Shown here in pieces: positions 24,133 to 37,487 of a DNA stretch of 64,000 bases. A program made the position numbers and the translations under genes. The notes beneath the pieces are model-generated. The model was given only the letters and a program-made list of their open reading frames with translations, did not search any database and was not told the DNA's origin. Source of the stretch: Liolophura sinensis (Eukaryota > Mollusca > Polyplacophora > Chitonida > Chitonidae); contig NC_088302.1 of assembly GCF_032854445.1 (NCBI RefSeq), forward strand, positions 27,369,080 to 27,433,079, given 5' to 3'. The stretch's first letter is position 1. Each line of letters begins with the position of its first letter.

Positions 24133-25435
24133 CTGAGAACAGAATATCAATACACGTTAACTTATATATGTGCAGTATATGTGTATACAGGCATTTTATC
24201 ATATGTACACGTTGGTCAATTATTTAAATGTTCTTTTACACCATACTCATTGATGTTTAAATACATAATGAAACCAGGTCTCATGAATCAAATAGCATAC
24301 AAACAAGATGAGCTACATGTACCACCAAGGTTGTACTTATCAATGTACCCCCACCCCTTCAATACTCAATGTAACCTTTCATATATCTCCTTTAATCACT
24401 TTATATATAAGACTTGGGACTTGGGAAATGTTTGGTCATTCACTCTTTTTTTTCAATGCTCAAAGTAAAAATATAATAAAATATGGTGCAATGCATTTAA
24501 AATCCTTTAGCTTTGAGTACATCAAACGAATAAAAATATGCTTTTAATATATGCAGAAGTCTTCAAGTATAATCCTTACTTAATAAGCCTAGAATAAGAA
24601 CAGCATGCACATGTTTCATTGTAGATCAACAGCAACCAGATAGCCTTGTGGTAGGAAAAGGTAATTCTATAGGGGTAGGTGTACCTCTGACTAGTGGTGT
24701 TCGCACAGAGGTCGCTCACGAAGCAGAGTGTATCAATCACACAAGGAAGACTGTACTATTACAGTCTTTAACAGTTATAACATTTCAGTTATAACATGGC
24801 TGAGTCTGGACCAAGTTGGATTTAAATTCATTGAGATCGTAAAATCAACCTCATGATCTTGGGGAAAATAGGTCAAGGCCATAGAAAACAAAAATAGGGT
24901 TCTTCTCTAATGCATTGTTCAAAGCCTGTTCAAAAGACACCATGATTACAAGCACTATATGCCATTTAATTTTAGCGGAGCTGTTCGCCTTTAGCAAATA
25001 TGTCAAGGTAATTGAAAATTAACAGCGTTCTTCTCCATGACTTTGTACATCTATAACAAAAATTTGTTAAATTTGACTTGAAGTGTTGCTGAGATAGAAT
25101 GTGGGTGGATAGACAGACAGACAGACAGACACAAGGACAATATCCCAGGCCAATTTTTGGTGCATTTCATCGACTTTCATGTTGTTTTACAGTGTGTATG
25201 AATGAAATTTACTGCATTTCACAGCTACAAGAGCACTTTCTCTTCATCATTATGTAGATGTCGAAATACCTTCAGTACCTTTAGGGGATATTTTGATCCC
25301 TGGCTTAATAAGTTCCTCTGTACAACATATTTTTCATGTACATGTAGTACTTCATGGGCTTGGTAAGGATGTTAAAATATTCATCAAAACGTTGCAAATC
25401 TAATAAATAAGAACTTATTATCTATATACAATATG

Positions 25436-25471
25436 TATGTATATATATATATATATATATAATATATATAT

Positions 25472-25504
<33 letters not shown>
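25436..25504. repeat. (TA)n(TG)n microsatellite
   Basis: TATATA run with one phase break followed by 13 or more TG dinucleotides, inside KLF intron 2. Confidence 0.95.
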
Positions 25505-25506
<2 letters not shown>

Positions 25507-26554
25507 TCATTACTATTCCGCTGGACATTTTTTTGTGTTCAATGTCATTTGCCTTTAAAGGTGATATTTCAAAAGAAATTGCCAATTTCTTCTCTGTGTG
25601 GCCAGTTTCTTAGCTACAATAACTGAAGTGTGTGACATCCATTGCTTTTTACTGTCTTCATTTTTCCCGACCTAAAGAGGTGGCCTCTTTTGTGAGCAAG
25701 AAAGCTGCTGAGTCTGTAAATGATTTGGGGAAAAGCTGAAAATACTCTTCAGGGCACTTATAATTTTGGTCTGATGTCTAAAATAATATTTTAATCATGC
25801 TTTTTGTTGCGAGCTTGTTACATGTATCTGTTAATAATTTCTAAAGCCAGTATCTTCAGCAGCTGTCCTGCATCTGACTGTTGTAATACACATACACACT
25901 GTTCTTTTTTTGTGTCTCGCTAAATCTCAGCAATACACCAGAGCATAAAATCCAACTCGACTCAACTCAACTGTTGTGTCAGTGTCAAAATATCGAAGTA
26001 ACTCCAATCATTACGTGTATTCCAATCATTACATGTATGCACTGTGAATCTTCGAGTCACATGACCATTTGTGATTTGGACACACTTAATGACTTCATGA
26101 GATGAGATGAGTTGAGTCAAGTCCTACGCAGTCTTCTATGCCAAGCTTAATGTACCACTGAAAAGTCTGTCAAGATTCTTGGTGAGGTTTCCAATTGATG
26201 GTTGTTTAGGTACATGTAACAGGTTTACTGAAAATGACATATCACGTCATACTGCATCCTTTCGATCACACCTTTACTTCGGATGATGGCTACATAGAAA
26301 GACATGTGAATCTTGCAATTCTCTGCACCTTACTCTAACCTTTAGACATAATTAGAACACAGAACATGCATGTAAGGTGTTGCAACGGGAAATGAGGAAA
26401 ACCTTCCAGAGGCTCACAGGTACGGTACCAGAGCTCAGATTTAGTACATATAGGTAGCCATGGAGAGGAAACAAAGCAGAGCCCAATACCATTGTGCATG
26501 TATACTGTCAAGACCTTGACACTTTCCAACACAAATCCATAAACAATTAACATA

Positions 26555-26636
26555 AGGGGTAAGGACATATTCCCCCCTCTGGACACTTTCCCCCCGCTGG
26601 ACAATTCCCCCCACCCCCCAGACAATTCCCCCACCT
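26555..26636. repeat. Tract of GGACA-ATTCCCCCC units (left copy)
   Basis: Four or five degenerate units of the form GGACATATTCCCCCCT, GGACAATTCCCCCC. The reverse complement of the same unit recurs at 28170-28297. Confidence 0.7.
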
Positions 26637-26667
26637 ATATACAAGATTTGAACTTATTCATGAAGTA

Positions 26668-26846
26668 GGGGCCTCCGTGGCTCAGATGGTTAGTGCGCTA
26701 GCGCAGCGCAATGACCCAGGAGTCTCTCACCAATGCGGTCGCTGTGAGTTCAAGTCTAGCTCATGCTGGCTTCCTCTCCGGCCGTACGTGGGAAGGTCTG
26801 CCAGCAACCTGCAGATGGTCGTGGGTTTCCCCGAGCTCTGTGTGCG
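26668..26846 (+). mobile_element. SINE, 5' head and half of body
   Basis: Starts GGGGCCTCCGTGGCTCAG (box A) with box B in GTGAGTTCAAGTC. It stops abruptly after GTGGGTTTCCCCGAGCTCTG, so the 3' part is lost. Confidence 0.85.
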
Positions 26847-26903
26847 TGTGTTGATTTATGATATTAACAACAGTATTATAATCAAATGAGTTTAATGAGT
26901 TTA

Positions 26904-27522
26904 CCAATTTGAATTGTTTTTTTTTTCTTCTAAATTTATATCCTAGCCAACCGTATTTATATGATTTTTTTGATTGTTGTTTTACTCTGCACTCAAGAAT
27001 ATTTCACTTGTACGGCGGCAGCCAGCATAACATGTCAATAAACATCCAACAATCCAGGCATAATTTGTTGTTTTAATTTGGACTTTCAACTGCCAAGGCC
27101 TTTAGACCCTTGCAGCGATACACAGCTGGCTAAAATACAGCTAATCTGTTCATTTACATTAACAAATAGCTTTTTAACTAAGTGGTTAGAATTTTCTGCC
27201 AAAATGTATGGCTTTGTGTTAAGTAAAATGTTTAGACCAAGTTTTAAGATTTTGTATGTCATACCACCCTGAAGGCTTTTTTTAACAGCAACCTCTACTT
27301 GCTGTTTCAATACCAGGTGTTAATTTTGCTAGGGTTGGACAGGAGGGGGTCCAGATTAAAACAACAGGTTATGGCTAGGTTATTAGATGTTTATTGACAT
27401 GTTATGCCGTCATACAAGTGAAATATTCTTGAGTGCAGCGTAAAACAACAATCAAAAAAATCATATAAATACGGTTGGCTAGGATATAAATTTAGAAGAA
27501 AAAAAAAAACAATTCAAATTGG
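26904..27522. repeat. Long inverted repeat, arms about 175 bp, 268-bp spacer
   Basis: Left arm 26904-27082 and right arm 27351-27522 are reverse complements with few differences. Shared landmarks are CCAATTTGAATTG, TCCTAGCCAACCGTATTTATATGA, ACTCAAGAATATTTCACTTGTA and ACATGTCAATAAACATC. Each arm carries the tail-end fragment of the common SINE. The spacer is unique-looking AT-rich DNA. This may be a foldback element or a recent inverted duplication. Confidence 0.85.
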
Positions 27523-27739
27523 AAGATTGAAATGTAAAAGGACAGAACACCACCATACAAGGGTCTGTCAAAGGACACTTTCGGTAATTAAGGTCATAAC
27601 TAGTCTAAACCCCTAACCTTTGGCAAGTTACTGACAAAGTTTATTATGTAAGACAAACAAATATCCACACCATATTCATCAAAGGCAAATGGTCTTAACC
27701 ATGGCCCCATGTGCACTGTGTGCAGGAGAATCAATAAGC

Positions 27740-27812
27740 TTTCTGTCCAAAGCTTGGACTGACCCAGTATCCAGCAATTGAAAGATAAGAGTCTTAAACA
27801 CTCTGCCACAAT
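27740..27812 (-). mobile_element. tRNA-like SINE-head fragment
   Basis: On the minus strand GTGGCAGAGTGTTTAAGACTC resembles a Pol III box A. A degenerate box B (GGGTCAGTCC) follows about 35 bp later. No intact cloverleaf could be drawn. It is probably the head of a second SINE family. Confidence 0.3.
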
Positions 27813-28169
27813 ACACATGCAAAACAATACAAATTTTCAAATTAAGAGAACTGATTGACTGAATGAGTATGACTGAATGAGTATGGCTTAATGCCACACT
27901 GGCAACGTTTCAGCAATACCATGGCAAAAGCATGTTTCATCCATGTATGGTTGTCGAGGCAATGACATAGAGGCAATGCCAAGATGCAAAAGTAGATAAA
28001 GATGATGGACATGTTTAAAACAGGTCAAAAAAAACCAAAACAAAATGGTGGATAAGAGAACTGAGTGAAGAATATGTCATAAAAGAGTAGATATACATGT
28101 AGTTTTACTTCATATTTACTCATTCATGTCCGTTATGAGTTGCATATAAAAGTATTGTACCATTCAGCG

Positions 28170-28569
<400 letters not shown>

Positions 28570-28939
28570 ATACATGAACTAAAGTGACACAGTTGTGCCT
28601 GCCGTAAAGCTACGCAAGCTCTGTAGGACAGACCCCACATCTGCAGGTACTTCTGAATAGTTATCTCCCTTAGACCAAACTGAAACTGAAATTCACACAT
28701 TATTGGTGTGTATATAGTTAAGAATTAACAGTCATTCTAATGCTTTACATGTACACCATTCTCATGTACTATGCACACATAAAGAAACAATTTAACATGA
28801 ACCACCACTGTTAACAGAACACACATTGTACATATATGTACCTACACACAGGGTGCAGTACACAGTTTTGCCTGGGAATGATAGGAAAAAGGTACAGAAT
28901 AAATCCGCAGAACAGAATGTAATCATTATGAATCCTTGC

Positions 28940-29120
28940 AAGAAGTAAGTCGCTGCAAGCGTGCAGGCTTTGGTCTAGTGGTCATATGTGCACTCCTTTC
29001 AACTGACAGTTGATTCACTAACACAGCGCAGTCAGCATTATGGTGGAAGGGAACCCATGGCCATCCACAGGCTGCTGGCAGACCTTCCCACGTATAGCCA
29101 GAAAGGAAGCTGCCATGAGC
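28940..29120 (-). mobile_element. SINE fragment joined to a tRNA-like segment
   Basis: 29018-29120 matches the SINE body in reverse (AGCATTATGGTGGAAGG, ACCATCC-like, AGACCTTCCCACGTA, GAGCAGGACTGGAAC). Beside it, GGTCTAGTGGTCATATG at 28974-28990 resembles a Pol III box A on the plus strand. The two may be independent insertions. Confidence 0.55.
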
Positions 29121-29366
29121 AGGACTGGAACAGGAAATTTATATATTCTCCCGCTCTCACTGTTTGTGGGTATTAAATGACAAATAGTCATCTCGGTGAC
29201 ACTTATGTGTCTCTTGGTACAGTCTAACGTTTGTTTGACCACCTGTCTTTCATCAATATTGTGCGAATACATACATATCTATAGGTCACATGGATGGAAA
29301 ACTAATTTGCCAAAGGCTGGTGCATCTGCATGTCCAGGCAAGGACAACAAGTGCTATCATGTAATT

Positions 29367-29386
29367 CCCCCCCCCCCCCCCCCCCC
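29367..29386. repeat. C20 homopolymer
   Basis: Twenty consecutive C followed by a C-rich (CACCC)n-like tract to about 29420. Confidence 0.95.
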
Positions 29387-29591
29387 ACTCTCCACCCCCT
29401 CCACCCACCCCAAACCCACCAACTACAAGGATATTCACACAAATATTACAAGAAATCACATTGCATAGTCTGTGATCTTTCATGTCTTTCAGGTTTCATG
29501 TTTGGTCATTTCTCACTATGTCTCAGTCAACTATCCTTTCAGTAAATTTTCAACCACTCATATGTGTACTCAAGGCACATGTGTACAAACT

Positions 29592-30144
29592 TTAAAGGAG
29601 AAGAAAACCTAAAAACATGACACTATAGGCTGAAAAGAGCACATTTTTTTCTATCTGGTGGTGCCTGCTGCATAATTTTGCCGTTTTTCCTCGCCATACA
29701 CGTAAGGCCTGAAGACTACAAAGCTAGTAATAAATCGCCGAGTCCATCGCGTCCTCCATCTTCAACACCCTGTATTTATGCTGGGGGTGTGTGCCTCTCA
29801 ATCAATGGGAGTCGTGAAAATTCCAGCTTGTTGGTGTGTAAACTCGGAACTGACGTCCAACATTGCCGTTTCTTGAACGTCAAGGGGAGAAGAGTTTTCT
29901 TCCGGAAATGTACAAACTGCACTTCGGGCGGTTTCCTACGACAATTCTCCTCTTAAAACAGAAAGCTTCAGGGCTAGTTCTTAGGCAAAATGGAGCTGCC
30001 CACAGCAGATTTTGGTGCTGATTTAATTTATAATTTGTCAACTTGAAGTACATATCAGAATTTTTTTTATGGCATGCACCTGCAAGGAAAAGCATACTCT
30101 TTTCAATGGTATTTGATTGATGTTTAAATTTTCTCCTCCTTTAA
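29592..30144. mobile_element. Nonautonomous DNA element flanked by TTAA
   Basis: The element (29596-30140, 545 bp) starts AGGAGAAGAAAACC and its other end reads AGGAGGAGAAAATT on the minus strand. TTAA lies directly outside both ends. Subterminal GAAAAGAG motifs are also inverted. The 92-codon frame inside (29678-29956) has no recognised domain. TTAA duplication is typical of piggyBac-type and Kolobok-type elements; which one is not decidable here. Confidence 0.55.
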
Positions 30145-31119
30145 ACAAGTCTATGAACTACATGGAGGATATTGCAGAGTGAGAGTTGAGCACCATAAAT
30201 ATTGCTCTTCTGAAAGGTGGAAATTATGGTGTCTCCTGGGTTGTTATTTGTTGTTCGCTCTGCAATATTCTATTTATTATTGATATGTTGACAATATCAT
30301 TTTTTATGCATTTGAACGTATTATGTTGAATGTTTGTAGCCGTGGATCTTCACAGACTTGGATATTGTGTGATGTCCTGTATGACGTGTCTTGTTGAGTG
30401 AATGGAAGATATGGCATGTTTATAAGTGGGCCATGTAGGTCATCTGTTGCACTTTAACAGCTGTCATAATCAGGGGCAACTACTCTTGTCGATTTGGTGA
30501 TGCAAAGACCTTTGGACAACAAACAATGTGCTGCTGGCATAATGATTTCGACGCCAATTTCATTTTGCTTTTCCTTATATCTCCCCAGGTCAGATGTGCT
30601 GTAATTATACGCTGTACAATTACATAAACATGTTCTTGAAACCTGTACTGTGATATCATGAAATGTTATGAAGATGTCTTATGTTGCAAATCTCAATAGA
30701 TTACAAATGAAAGTAAATGCTGACTGGGTATTGATCCAGTTTTTCCTGACTGTGATCTCGGTCATTCTATTTATTTTGATATGATTTCAGTAAGTACTTT
30801 GACAGACACTGACATTGTTGGTAAAGACAAAGTATATATGGTAGGTTTGAGAGTAAGTTGAAGTACAGTTTGAGTACAGTTGATTGATGCTGTGATTTAC
30901 TGACTGTTCAGGCTAGGTGAAGAACGGGTTAATTTGATTGTTGGAACATAAAACAAGCTCTCTGTGTTAGAGAGGTTAAAGACACAGCTCAGCGAGGTTG
31001 TTTGTCAGAAATGGCCAAAGTGTTTTCTTGTTGACAAATAACCTAATGTACATGTAGGTTGTTTGACTGCTTGATTAACTTTATGACTTGCGGTTAAATA
31101 TGTTTTGGATATATTGACA

Positions 31120-31286
31120 GTAAATTTATTTATTTATTTACTTGATTGGTGTTTTACGCCTTACTCAAGAATATTTCACTTATACAACGGCAGCCAGCAT
31201 TATGGTGGAAGGAAACCAGGCAGAGCCCGGGGGAAACCCATGACCATCCGCAGGTTGCTGCCAGACCTTCCCACGTACGGCTGGTG
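31120..31286 (-). mobile_element. SINE fragment (3' part)
   Basis: (ATTT)n, TTGATTGGTGTTTTACGCC, ACTCAAGAATATTTCACTTATAC and the AGCATTATGGTGGAAGGAAACC core down to CCCACGTACGGC. The tRNA-like head is missing. Confidence 0.85.
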
Positions 31287-32600
31287 ACAGTAAATAGATG
31301 TACATGTAAGTGATAGATGTATATTATTGTTTACAGAGATGGAGATATACTTTTTAACCACTTAAAGATACATGCCTCATGATAACACTGAAGTGCTTAT
31401 GTTATATAACTTGGATAATGCCAGTATTGTGAAGATGATACATGTAAATGTATGCATTTATAGAGAGATGCGGGATAATTTTGTTTGTTTTTTTAATAAC
31501 CATTAATGCTACAGTTCATTACATGTTAAAAGGTTATGCTAGTGGAGAGCATAATGTCATACGTTGAGTTACTGGTTACAATACAGACCTATGCCATAAT
31601 AATACACTTGTGGTAAGCATGAGGTTAATGGTGTTGCGTTGGCTTTCAACTACATGTAGTGACAGTATTTTTTTTTCTTTTTTTTTTTGTTAGGTATCAT
31701 TTACTTTTAAGAATATATAATAGTGTTAGGATCCAGATATATAGTGCAATGGACTTACACTACATTCTTAATGCAGTACTGTAACTTTTCTAGTTTAAGG
31801 TTTTCAAGAATTAATTTCTCATGTTACTGAAAAGAGATTCAGAAAACGGAAACAAGAGACACTATATTATCTGTGAGTCATGAGACACACTAATGTATAC
31901 TGTAATGTATAGGTTTGTACTAGCTGATATTGTTATGTATCGCACTGACCTTGTTCAGTGAATAAACGTGCTACTGCTGTAGTCCTATCAATATGACAGA
32001 ACAATGAAGCACAGTCATATTGTATAGGGCAAGTACTGCTGGCATGACGATTTCCAAAAATCAAATTCATCTTGCTTTTGGAGCCTCATACATGTGTGAC
32101 ATGCAGTAGCAGTATTAAAAGTTGAATAAACTTGTATTATGAAGTCATCTGAAATCAGTGGAATGCTCTAAAACAAAATGTTTCTTTTTAGACATCATGG
32201 TAATGTGAAATATGTAAATGTTATCTAATATGTCAAATAAGACTTTTATCACTGAAGGAAATCCTGACATGTACATGTACATGTAAATGTTTCCAAAGAA
32301 GAAATGTAGCTAACCTGAGGAGTTTTGCTAAAAATTACTTTAAACTGCTAGCATATATTGTACATGCATGTAACATTATATAATACACAATCAAATAATC
32401 AACCATCCTCCACAACACTGCTGCATCCAAATTCTTGTTAAAAGGTATCAACAAGAGGGTGGAAAATGGCTCAGTGCATTTGAACCATAGAGAGCTAAAA
32501 CAGATGAACGAATGCCAACATTCAATTATATTTTTACAGAGAATATGCGGACTGTCCACTGAGTCAAGGATCGCGAATACTAATATAAATTACACATACA

Positions 32601-32845
32601 GACACAAGCCCTCTCAGCTGATGACACAAGGTGATAGGTGTATTGTAATAAAAATGTAGATGAACAACAACAAAGTTATTTATTTAATTATTTGATTAGA
32701 GTTTTACATGTACTCAAGAACATAGAGACACAAGCCCTCTCAGCTGATGACACAAGGTGATAGGGGTATTGTAATAAAAATGTAGATGAACAACAACAAA
32801 CTTATTTATTTAATTATTAGAGTTTTACACTGTACTCAAGAACTT
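32601..32845. repeat. 126-bp tandem duplication
   Basis: GACACAAGCCCTCTCAGCTG begins at 32601 and again at 32727. The copies are nearly identical through to a degenerate SINE tail (TTATTTATTTAATTATT.GAGTTTTACA, ACTCAAGAAC). The second copy has a small deletion. Confidence 0.85.
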
Positions 32846-34159
32846 AATATCATGATAGTTAGTATATATATATGCATTGTAGCCATAAGAAGTGCACTTA
32901 GCTAAGGGCTACCTGACACTATGTACATGTAGACTGGTGACACCTGACTACGGCATATCCTACTAAACTTGCAAGGGCAACAGCCTTCAAGTGCCCAAAA
33001 AAAAAAACAAAAAAAAACAAACACACAGAACAAAAATAAGTAAAAGTTCACAAAACAAGTTGAAGAAAATGAGATCAATACATGGAAACATGTGACCAAA
33101 GCTTTTTAGTGGCAAATCTAATGGATGAAATCTATGACGTATTACTCTCCCTGTCTCACTTCAGGTACATGTAACTCTTTTTTTTTTCCAGTCTTTCCTG
33201 AAGGCGCACCCACATAATGGCAAACATGCAGAAGAGAGGTGGTGGTTATGGGCCTGGTGTGGGCAGGGGATGTTTGGGGATGTGTTTGGAGGTACTGGTA
33301 ATGAAAGAGATGTGAACAGACAGGGGTCTCTCTACACATGGTACAAGTACACAATGACTTTTGCCTGGCTCCTTTCTTTTGTATCCAGCACCAGGAGATA
33401 TATCAACAATTCTATCATGAAGTGTCTTGGTAAAGCAGATAAAAAAGGAGACTTAAAAAAAAAAAAAACTCATTTGAATACAGGTGAGTTTGGACATGTG
33501 GCTGGTGATGTGAAGAAGATAAAGACGAGTGTGGCCTCTACCATCTGTCGCGTGGCCCACACAATCGAAACTAGGTCAGCCTTTCATCCGCATATAGGGG
33601 CTGATGACAAAGACAGCCCCGCCTACCTCAGTTACAACATGAGGCCTGTGGGGGTGAACTATCCTTTGTTACCTAGCCACTGAACAGCACCTTAGCAACA
33701 CTAACATTCACCCTGCCACCATTCAATCATCTCATTCTGCCCTTACATGTACTTAAATCTGCTGAGCATGTTTCTCGCTTGGTCTCAGCAACTGTGCGGA
33801 TGGCTGAAGTGTACTGTACATTTGAGTCACATGGGTGTCAATCTGACCAGGCCTGTAGCTTTTTAAAGGCTACCATAACACACTGTAAACATGCAAGCAA
33901 CAATGGCCACCCAGTATTATACAAGGCTGGCATGAATTGAAAAAAAAAATAGAAATATGAAAGTGTGTACAACCAATCAAATGAACATGTACATCCTCCT
34001 AGAGAAGAAATAAAACTCGAAATATGTGTATTAAGGTTACTTCAGTTTAAGAAAGAAGAACTGATGCTGTATAATAAAAAGAAATTAAGGGCAAATTTTA
34101 TCATTCACATTTGCACAGTGTGCCATTATTTTTTACATTGATCAATGTCTATTTAACAT

Positions 34160-34369
34160 CAATCTGTTATGGTTGGAGGAAATCGGGGAGAAACTGGGGA
34201 GAAACTGGGCAGAGCCGGGGGAAAACCCATGATCATCCACAGGTAGCTGAGAGACCTTCCCACGTATGGCCGGAGAAGAAGCCACCATGAGCTGGACTTG
34301 AACTCTCAGAGACTGGATTTGGTGAGAGGCTCCTGGATCAATGCACCACACCTGTCACGGAGGCCCCCT
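34160..34369 (-). mobile_element. SINE (head and body, tail missing)
   Basis: From GGTTGGAGGAAATCGG through AGAGCCGGGGGAAAACCC, CTTCCCACGTATGGCCGG and GAGCTGGACTTGAACTC (box B side) to CACGGAGGCCCCC. A small internal duplication (GGGGAGAAACT twice) is present. Confidence 0.8.
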
Positions 34370-34599
34370 GATGCTCCAATATATATAGGCACAGTGTCTG
34401 GCTGATGGAACACCAATCAATCAATCAATTGAATGTACATGGTACTTGTTGCTCACAAGCCTTCCCCATAATTCATGTGGTGAACGTATGATTATGCCCG
34501 CCATATGGCTGGAAGGCATGTGGTTTTCAACTAATGTTAGATTGCCTAAATCCCCACATGATTGTCACAGAGTGTGACCATGAACAGGGACCGCGCAGG

Positions 34600-34693
34600 A
34601 ATCCCAACAGGTATTCCTTGTCCAAGGCAGAGATTGAACCTGTAACTTCATTAGTCCTCACCATGAAAAGACGCCATAACCTCTCGGACACAC
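34600..34693 (-). mobile_element. tRNA-derived SINE head, second family
   Basis: On the minus strand GTGTCCGAGAGGTTATGGCG resembles box A. Box B (ACAGGTTCAATCTC) follows with Ser/Leu-tRNA-like spacing, and CTTGGACAAGGAATACC comes after. The ends do not pair as an acceptor stem, so it is called SINE-derived and not a tRNA gene. Confidence 0.45.
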
Positions 34694-36659
34694 TCCTGTT
34701 GTTACTATAATCACACCTTTTTCTATCTGTTTTAAAGACTCCATGGAATTTTACAGTGGTTTCCATAAATCAACATAAAAGTATAGCCAAGTATTTAGTA
34801 CATGTACATGCAAACATGAAGTTCACACTACATACATGTACATGTACATAACATGTCATGTGTGTATTTAACCTTAACAGAAATATTGCATTTTAATAGC
34901 CTAATTTGGGCACGGCGTGATTTCTGAAGTCAGTTTCATAGTAACTTGCAGGAAGGATATAATATCAGCTTGGATCAAACTACTACTACAAAAGAAGAGA
35001 TCCCGAGTACTCATTTCTAAACTACCGGTAATATGTGTGATGGCAGTTAATTCATGCTCAATAATACACTTATATTTACTACATTTAATAATGTTTCAAG
35101 AAGCACAAAATGGTGTTCTTACAGGGAAAACAGGACAAAGGGTTGAGATGTGCAAAGGCGAATGAGACTCCCGGTATTTAAAATACTTGCCAAATATATG
35201 CATATTCTTGTACGGGTGTGTATGTATTGTAAAATAAATAATCAGGATGCAGACTGTAGTGAGTTGTTTGTAATTGTAATGGAATTAAACTAAAACAAAA
35301 TCTGTATTTCAAACGTTTATACCAAATCCATGTATAAATTGCATTCTGGATACCAATGGAAGTTGAACTTATTTATTGCCTATATAAATGTGAAATCAGG
35401 ATTTCCTTCACTAAATATAAGTATACCCCACTGGCTAGATTTAGATATCGCTTTGGTTACTACACAGCACAACCTCCTGACGTCAAAAAGAAACATTTTG
35501 TCATACAAGCCGTCATGTGCAACTGGCCTGAGTAAGCATGGAACTACTATGCTAATGTAATGCCTGATGGCTTGGCCAGTTCTAGTCAAAGCGCTATGCA
35601 TTTGAAAACATTCAGAGATACAACTGTAGGTCACATTTTCATGACTTTTTTGAAACCTGCCTCAATTCAACTTAACAGACGCTACTGTATGGATACTTAT
35701 GGATACCAGGGTACTTTGGGTACCTTTGCCCTGTTAATTCATATCCATGTACATGTAGCTGTATTTCAGTGAAACATCTCATTAAAACCCATCCCAATGT
35801 TCTAATATGCAAGGCATTCTGAATAGAAGTGGTACAAGAAGTATAGTGCTTCTAGGCAGAATGCTGTGACTTGTACTTCACTCTGATGCACTGTCATAAT
35901 CAACAAATATAAAACACCAGATCAGCATGCACATTACTCCTCTGCGCAGGTTAAAAATGCCATGTGTTGTAAAGCTGATGTTCCTGTCAATTGACTTTTC
36001 ACTGGGGTAAACAGATTTTTCAGTGAAGTGCCTCCTACATGTACTTCTGCCAGGTCGTGTAAACAGCAACCTCAGCTTAATATATCTCAAAACTCAATAT
36101 CTCTTGTACCTAAATGGTACACTCTTACCCTATAAAATATAAATGACTGAGGTAAAAAAACAAGAACATGTGACACACCTGTTGCGTTACACACTGTTAT
36201 AAAATGACTGCCCCTGTACATATCTCAACATGATGAAATGTTGAGAGGAGGTTACATCAATGAAAATATGATATTTAGGCCAGGAATGCAGGACATTATC
36301 TTATTTTCAGTTAACACCGACAACACTATCCACCTAGAAGGCACCACTGCTGTAATTTGCCTGTGTACATCAGATATAATACTGCGCAGTAGCACACGTT
36401 TTATACAATGACAGGTAACTAAAAGGAGGGTCCAGAAGGGGGTAATGTCCATAGCCTTTGTTTACTGTAACAACATTAAAGATTTCAACAACAGCAGGTC
36501 AGAATGACAATTAAATGATAATGACTATTTGGATTTTTACAGATATTACACACTGCCATTTGCTGTAAAAATACCAATAATACATCCTCATAAAATAAGT
36601 AAAATAAAACAAATAAATAATAGCATAACAATAAATAAACAAATAAAAATTACACCTAC

Positions 36660-37176
36660 CAGTATGAGTTCGGAGATGGGCTTTTAAATGAGAGCTCTTG
36701 CCATACACTTTGTCACATCCCTTGTAATGACATCTGTGTACCTTTTTTGTGGGACCAAAGTAGGAAGGATTAATCTTATCTCTCGTGTTTTCACCGTCAC
36801 TGTTGGTCAGGGTGGGCGTGGTCCGTCTCTCCAAGCCACCCTCAACACATTCGCTATAACTCTTCACCGTACAGGGGGTATTTCTATTCATGTTGAAGTC
36901 AAACTCACTAACTTCACAATCGAAGTCATTTTCTACGGGTTCCTGCTTAAATGTGCTAAGGTCGGTAAGAATCCTTGCCAGCATGAAGAGAGAATCGGCC
37001 TGATGTCCGACATCCTGCGTCAAGCCATGCTCAATGTTCCCAGATCTCCGCAACTCCATCGTTTGAAGATCGTTTGGGGATCTAACGGTGGCATTTGACA
37101 TGCCAGACATAGCGACCAAACATTCAGCAGCCAGATTTGTGTCAAAATCCATCCTGTGATTCATCTGTAGTGTCAT
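36660..37176 (-). CDS. KLF9/13: KLF9/13-like factor, exon 1 (start, repressor motif, zinc finger 1)
   Basis: The first ATG after an in-frame TAA is at 37176-37174, giving [20 protein letters not shown]. The [15 protein letters not shown] segment (residues 9-24) matches the amphipathic Sin3-interaction helix at the N terminus of KLF9/13/16 proteins, which supports this start and a repressor role. An FKQEP SUMO-type motif lies at 77-80 and acidic and Ser/Thr-rich sequence follows. Finger 1 has C149, C154, H167 and H171 with helix KSSHLKAH. The exon ends after the first base of the linker Gly codon, followed by GTAGGT. KLF9 and KLF13 orthology cannot be separated by eye; an invertebrate pro-orthologue is likely. 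Confidence 0.9.
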
Positions 37177-37487
37177 TGTACTCACATAAAGTTCCCGGGA
37201 AAACAGCTCCTCTACCCACACGTCGTCTGCGCTATTTTCGCTTTTGCCAACTTCAGCACACGCCTTCTTTTTTATAGCCTTTGTCCTTCCCAGTTAAGAC
37301 AACCTTAAAGTAGCTTGACTTCTCAACATAAACTCTTCGATCGCTCTTGAAATTCACTGAAATTTTCTGGTTTCACACAAAATGTCTCTCTCTTACCCTG
37401 AGATGTTAAGTAACGTGGCTGAAATGAAGAAAGAAGGATTTGCTTGGTGTGCTCCTCAAACGCTACACCTGCCTCAGCGCGTGCAGT

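Noticed and set aside
26668-26750. Possible tRNA gene (good boxes A and B)
   Set aside because: Part of the dispersed SINE. It recurs in many copies, lacks a proper acceptor stem and continues into the SINE body.
29196-29545. Proline-rich frames near 29360-29420
   Set aside because: Generated by the C20 homopolymer and its C-rich flank.
33270-33683. 137-codon plus-strand frame
   Set aside because: Contains a poly-Lys run from an A-tract and no motif. It lies in KLF intron 1 on the opposite strand with no splice or promoter support.
36688-37098. 136-codon plus-strand frame
   Set aside because: Antisense shadow of KLF exon 1.
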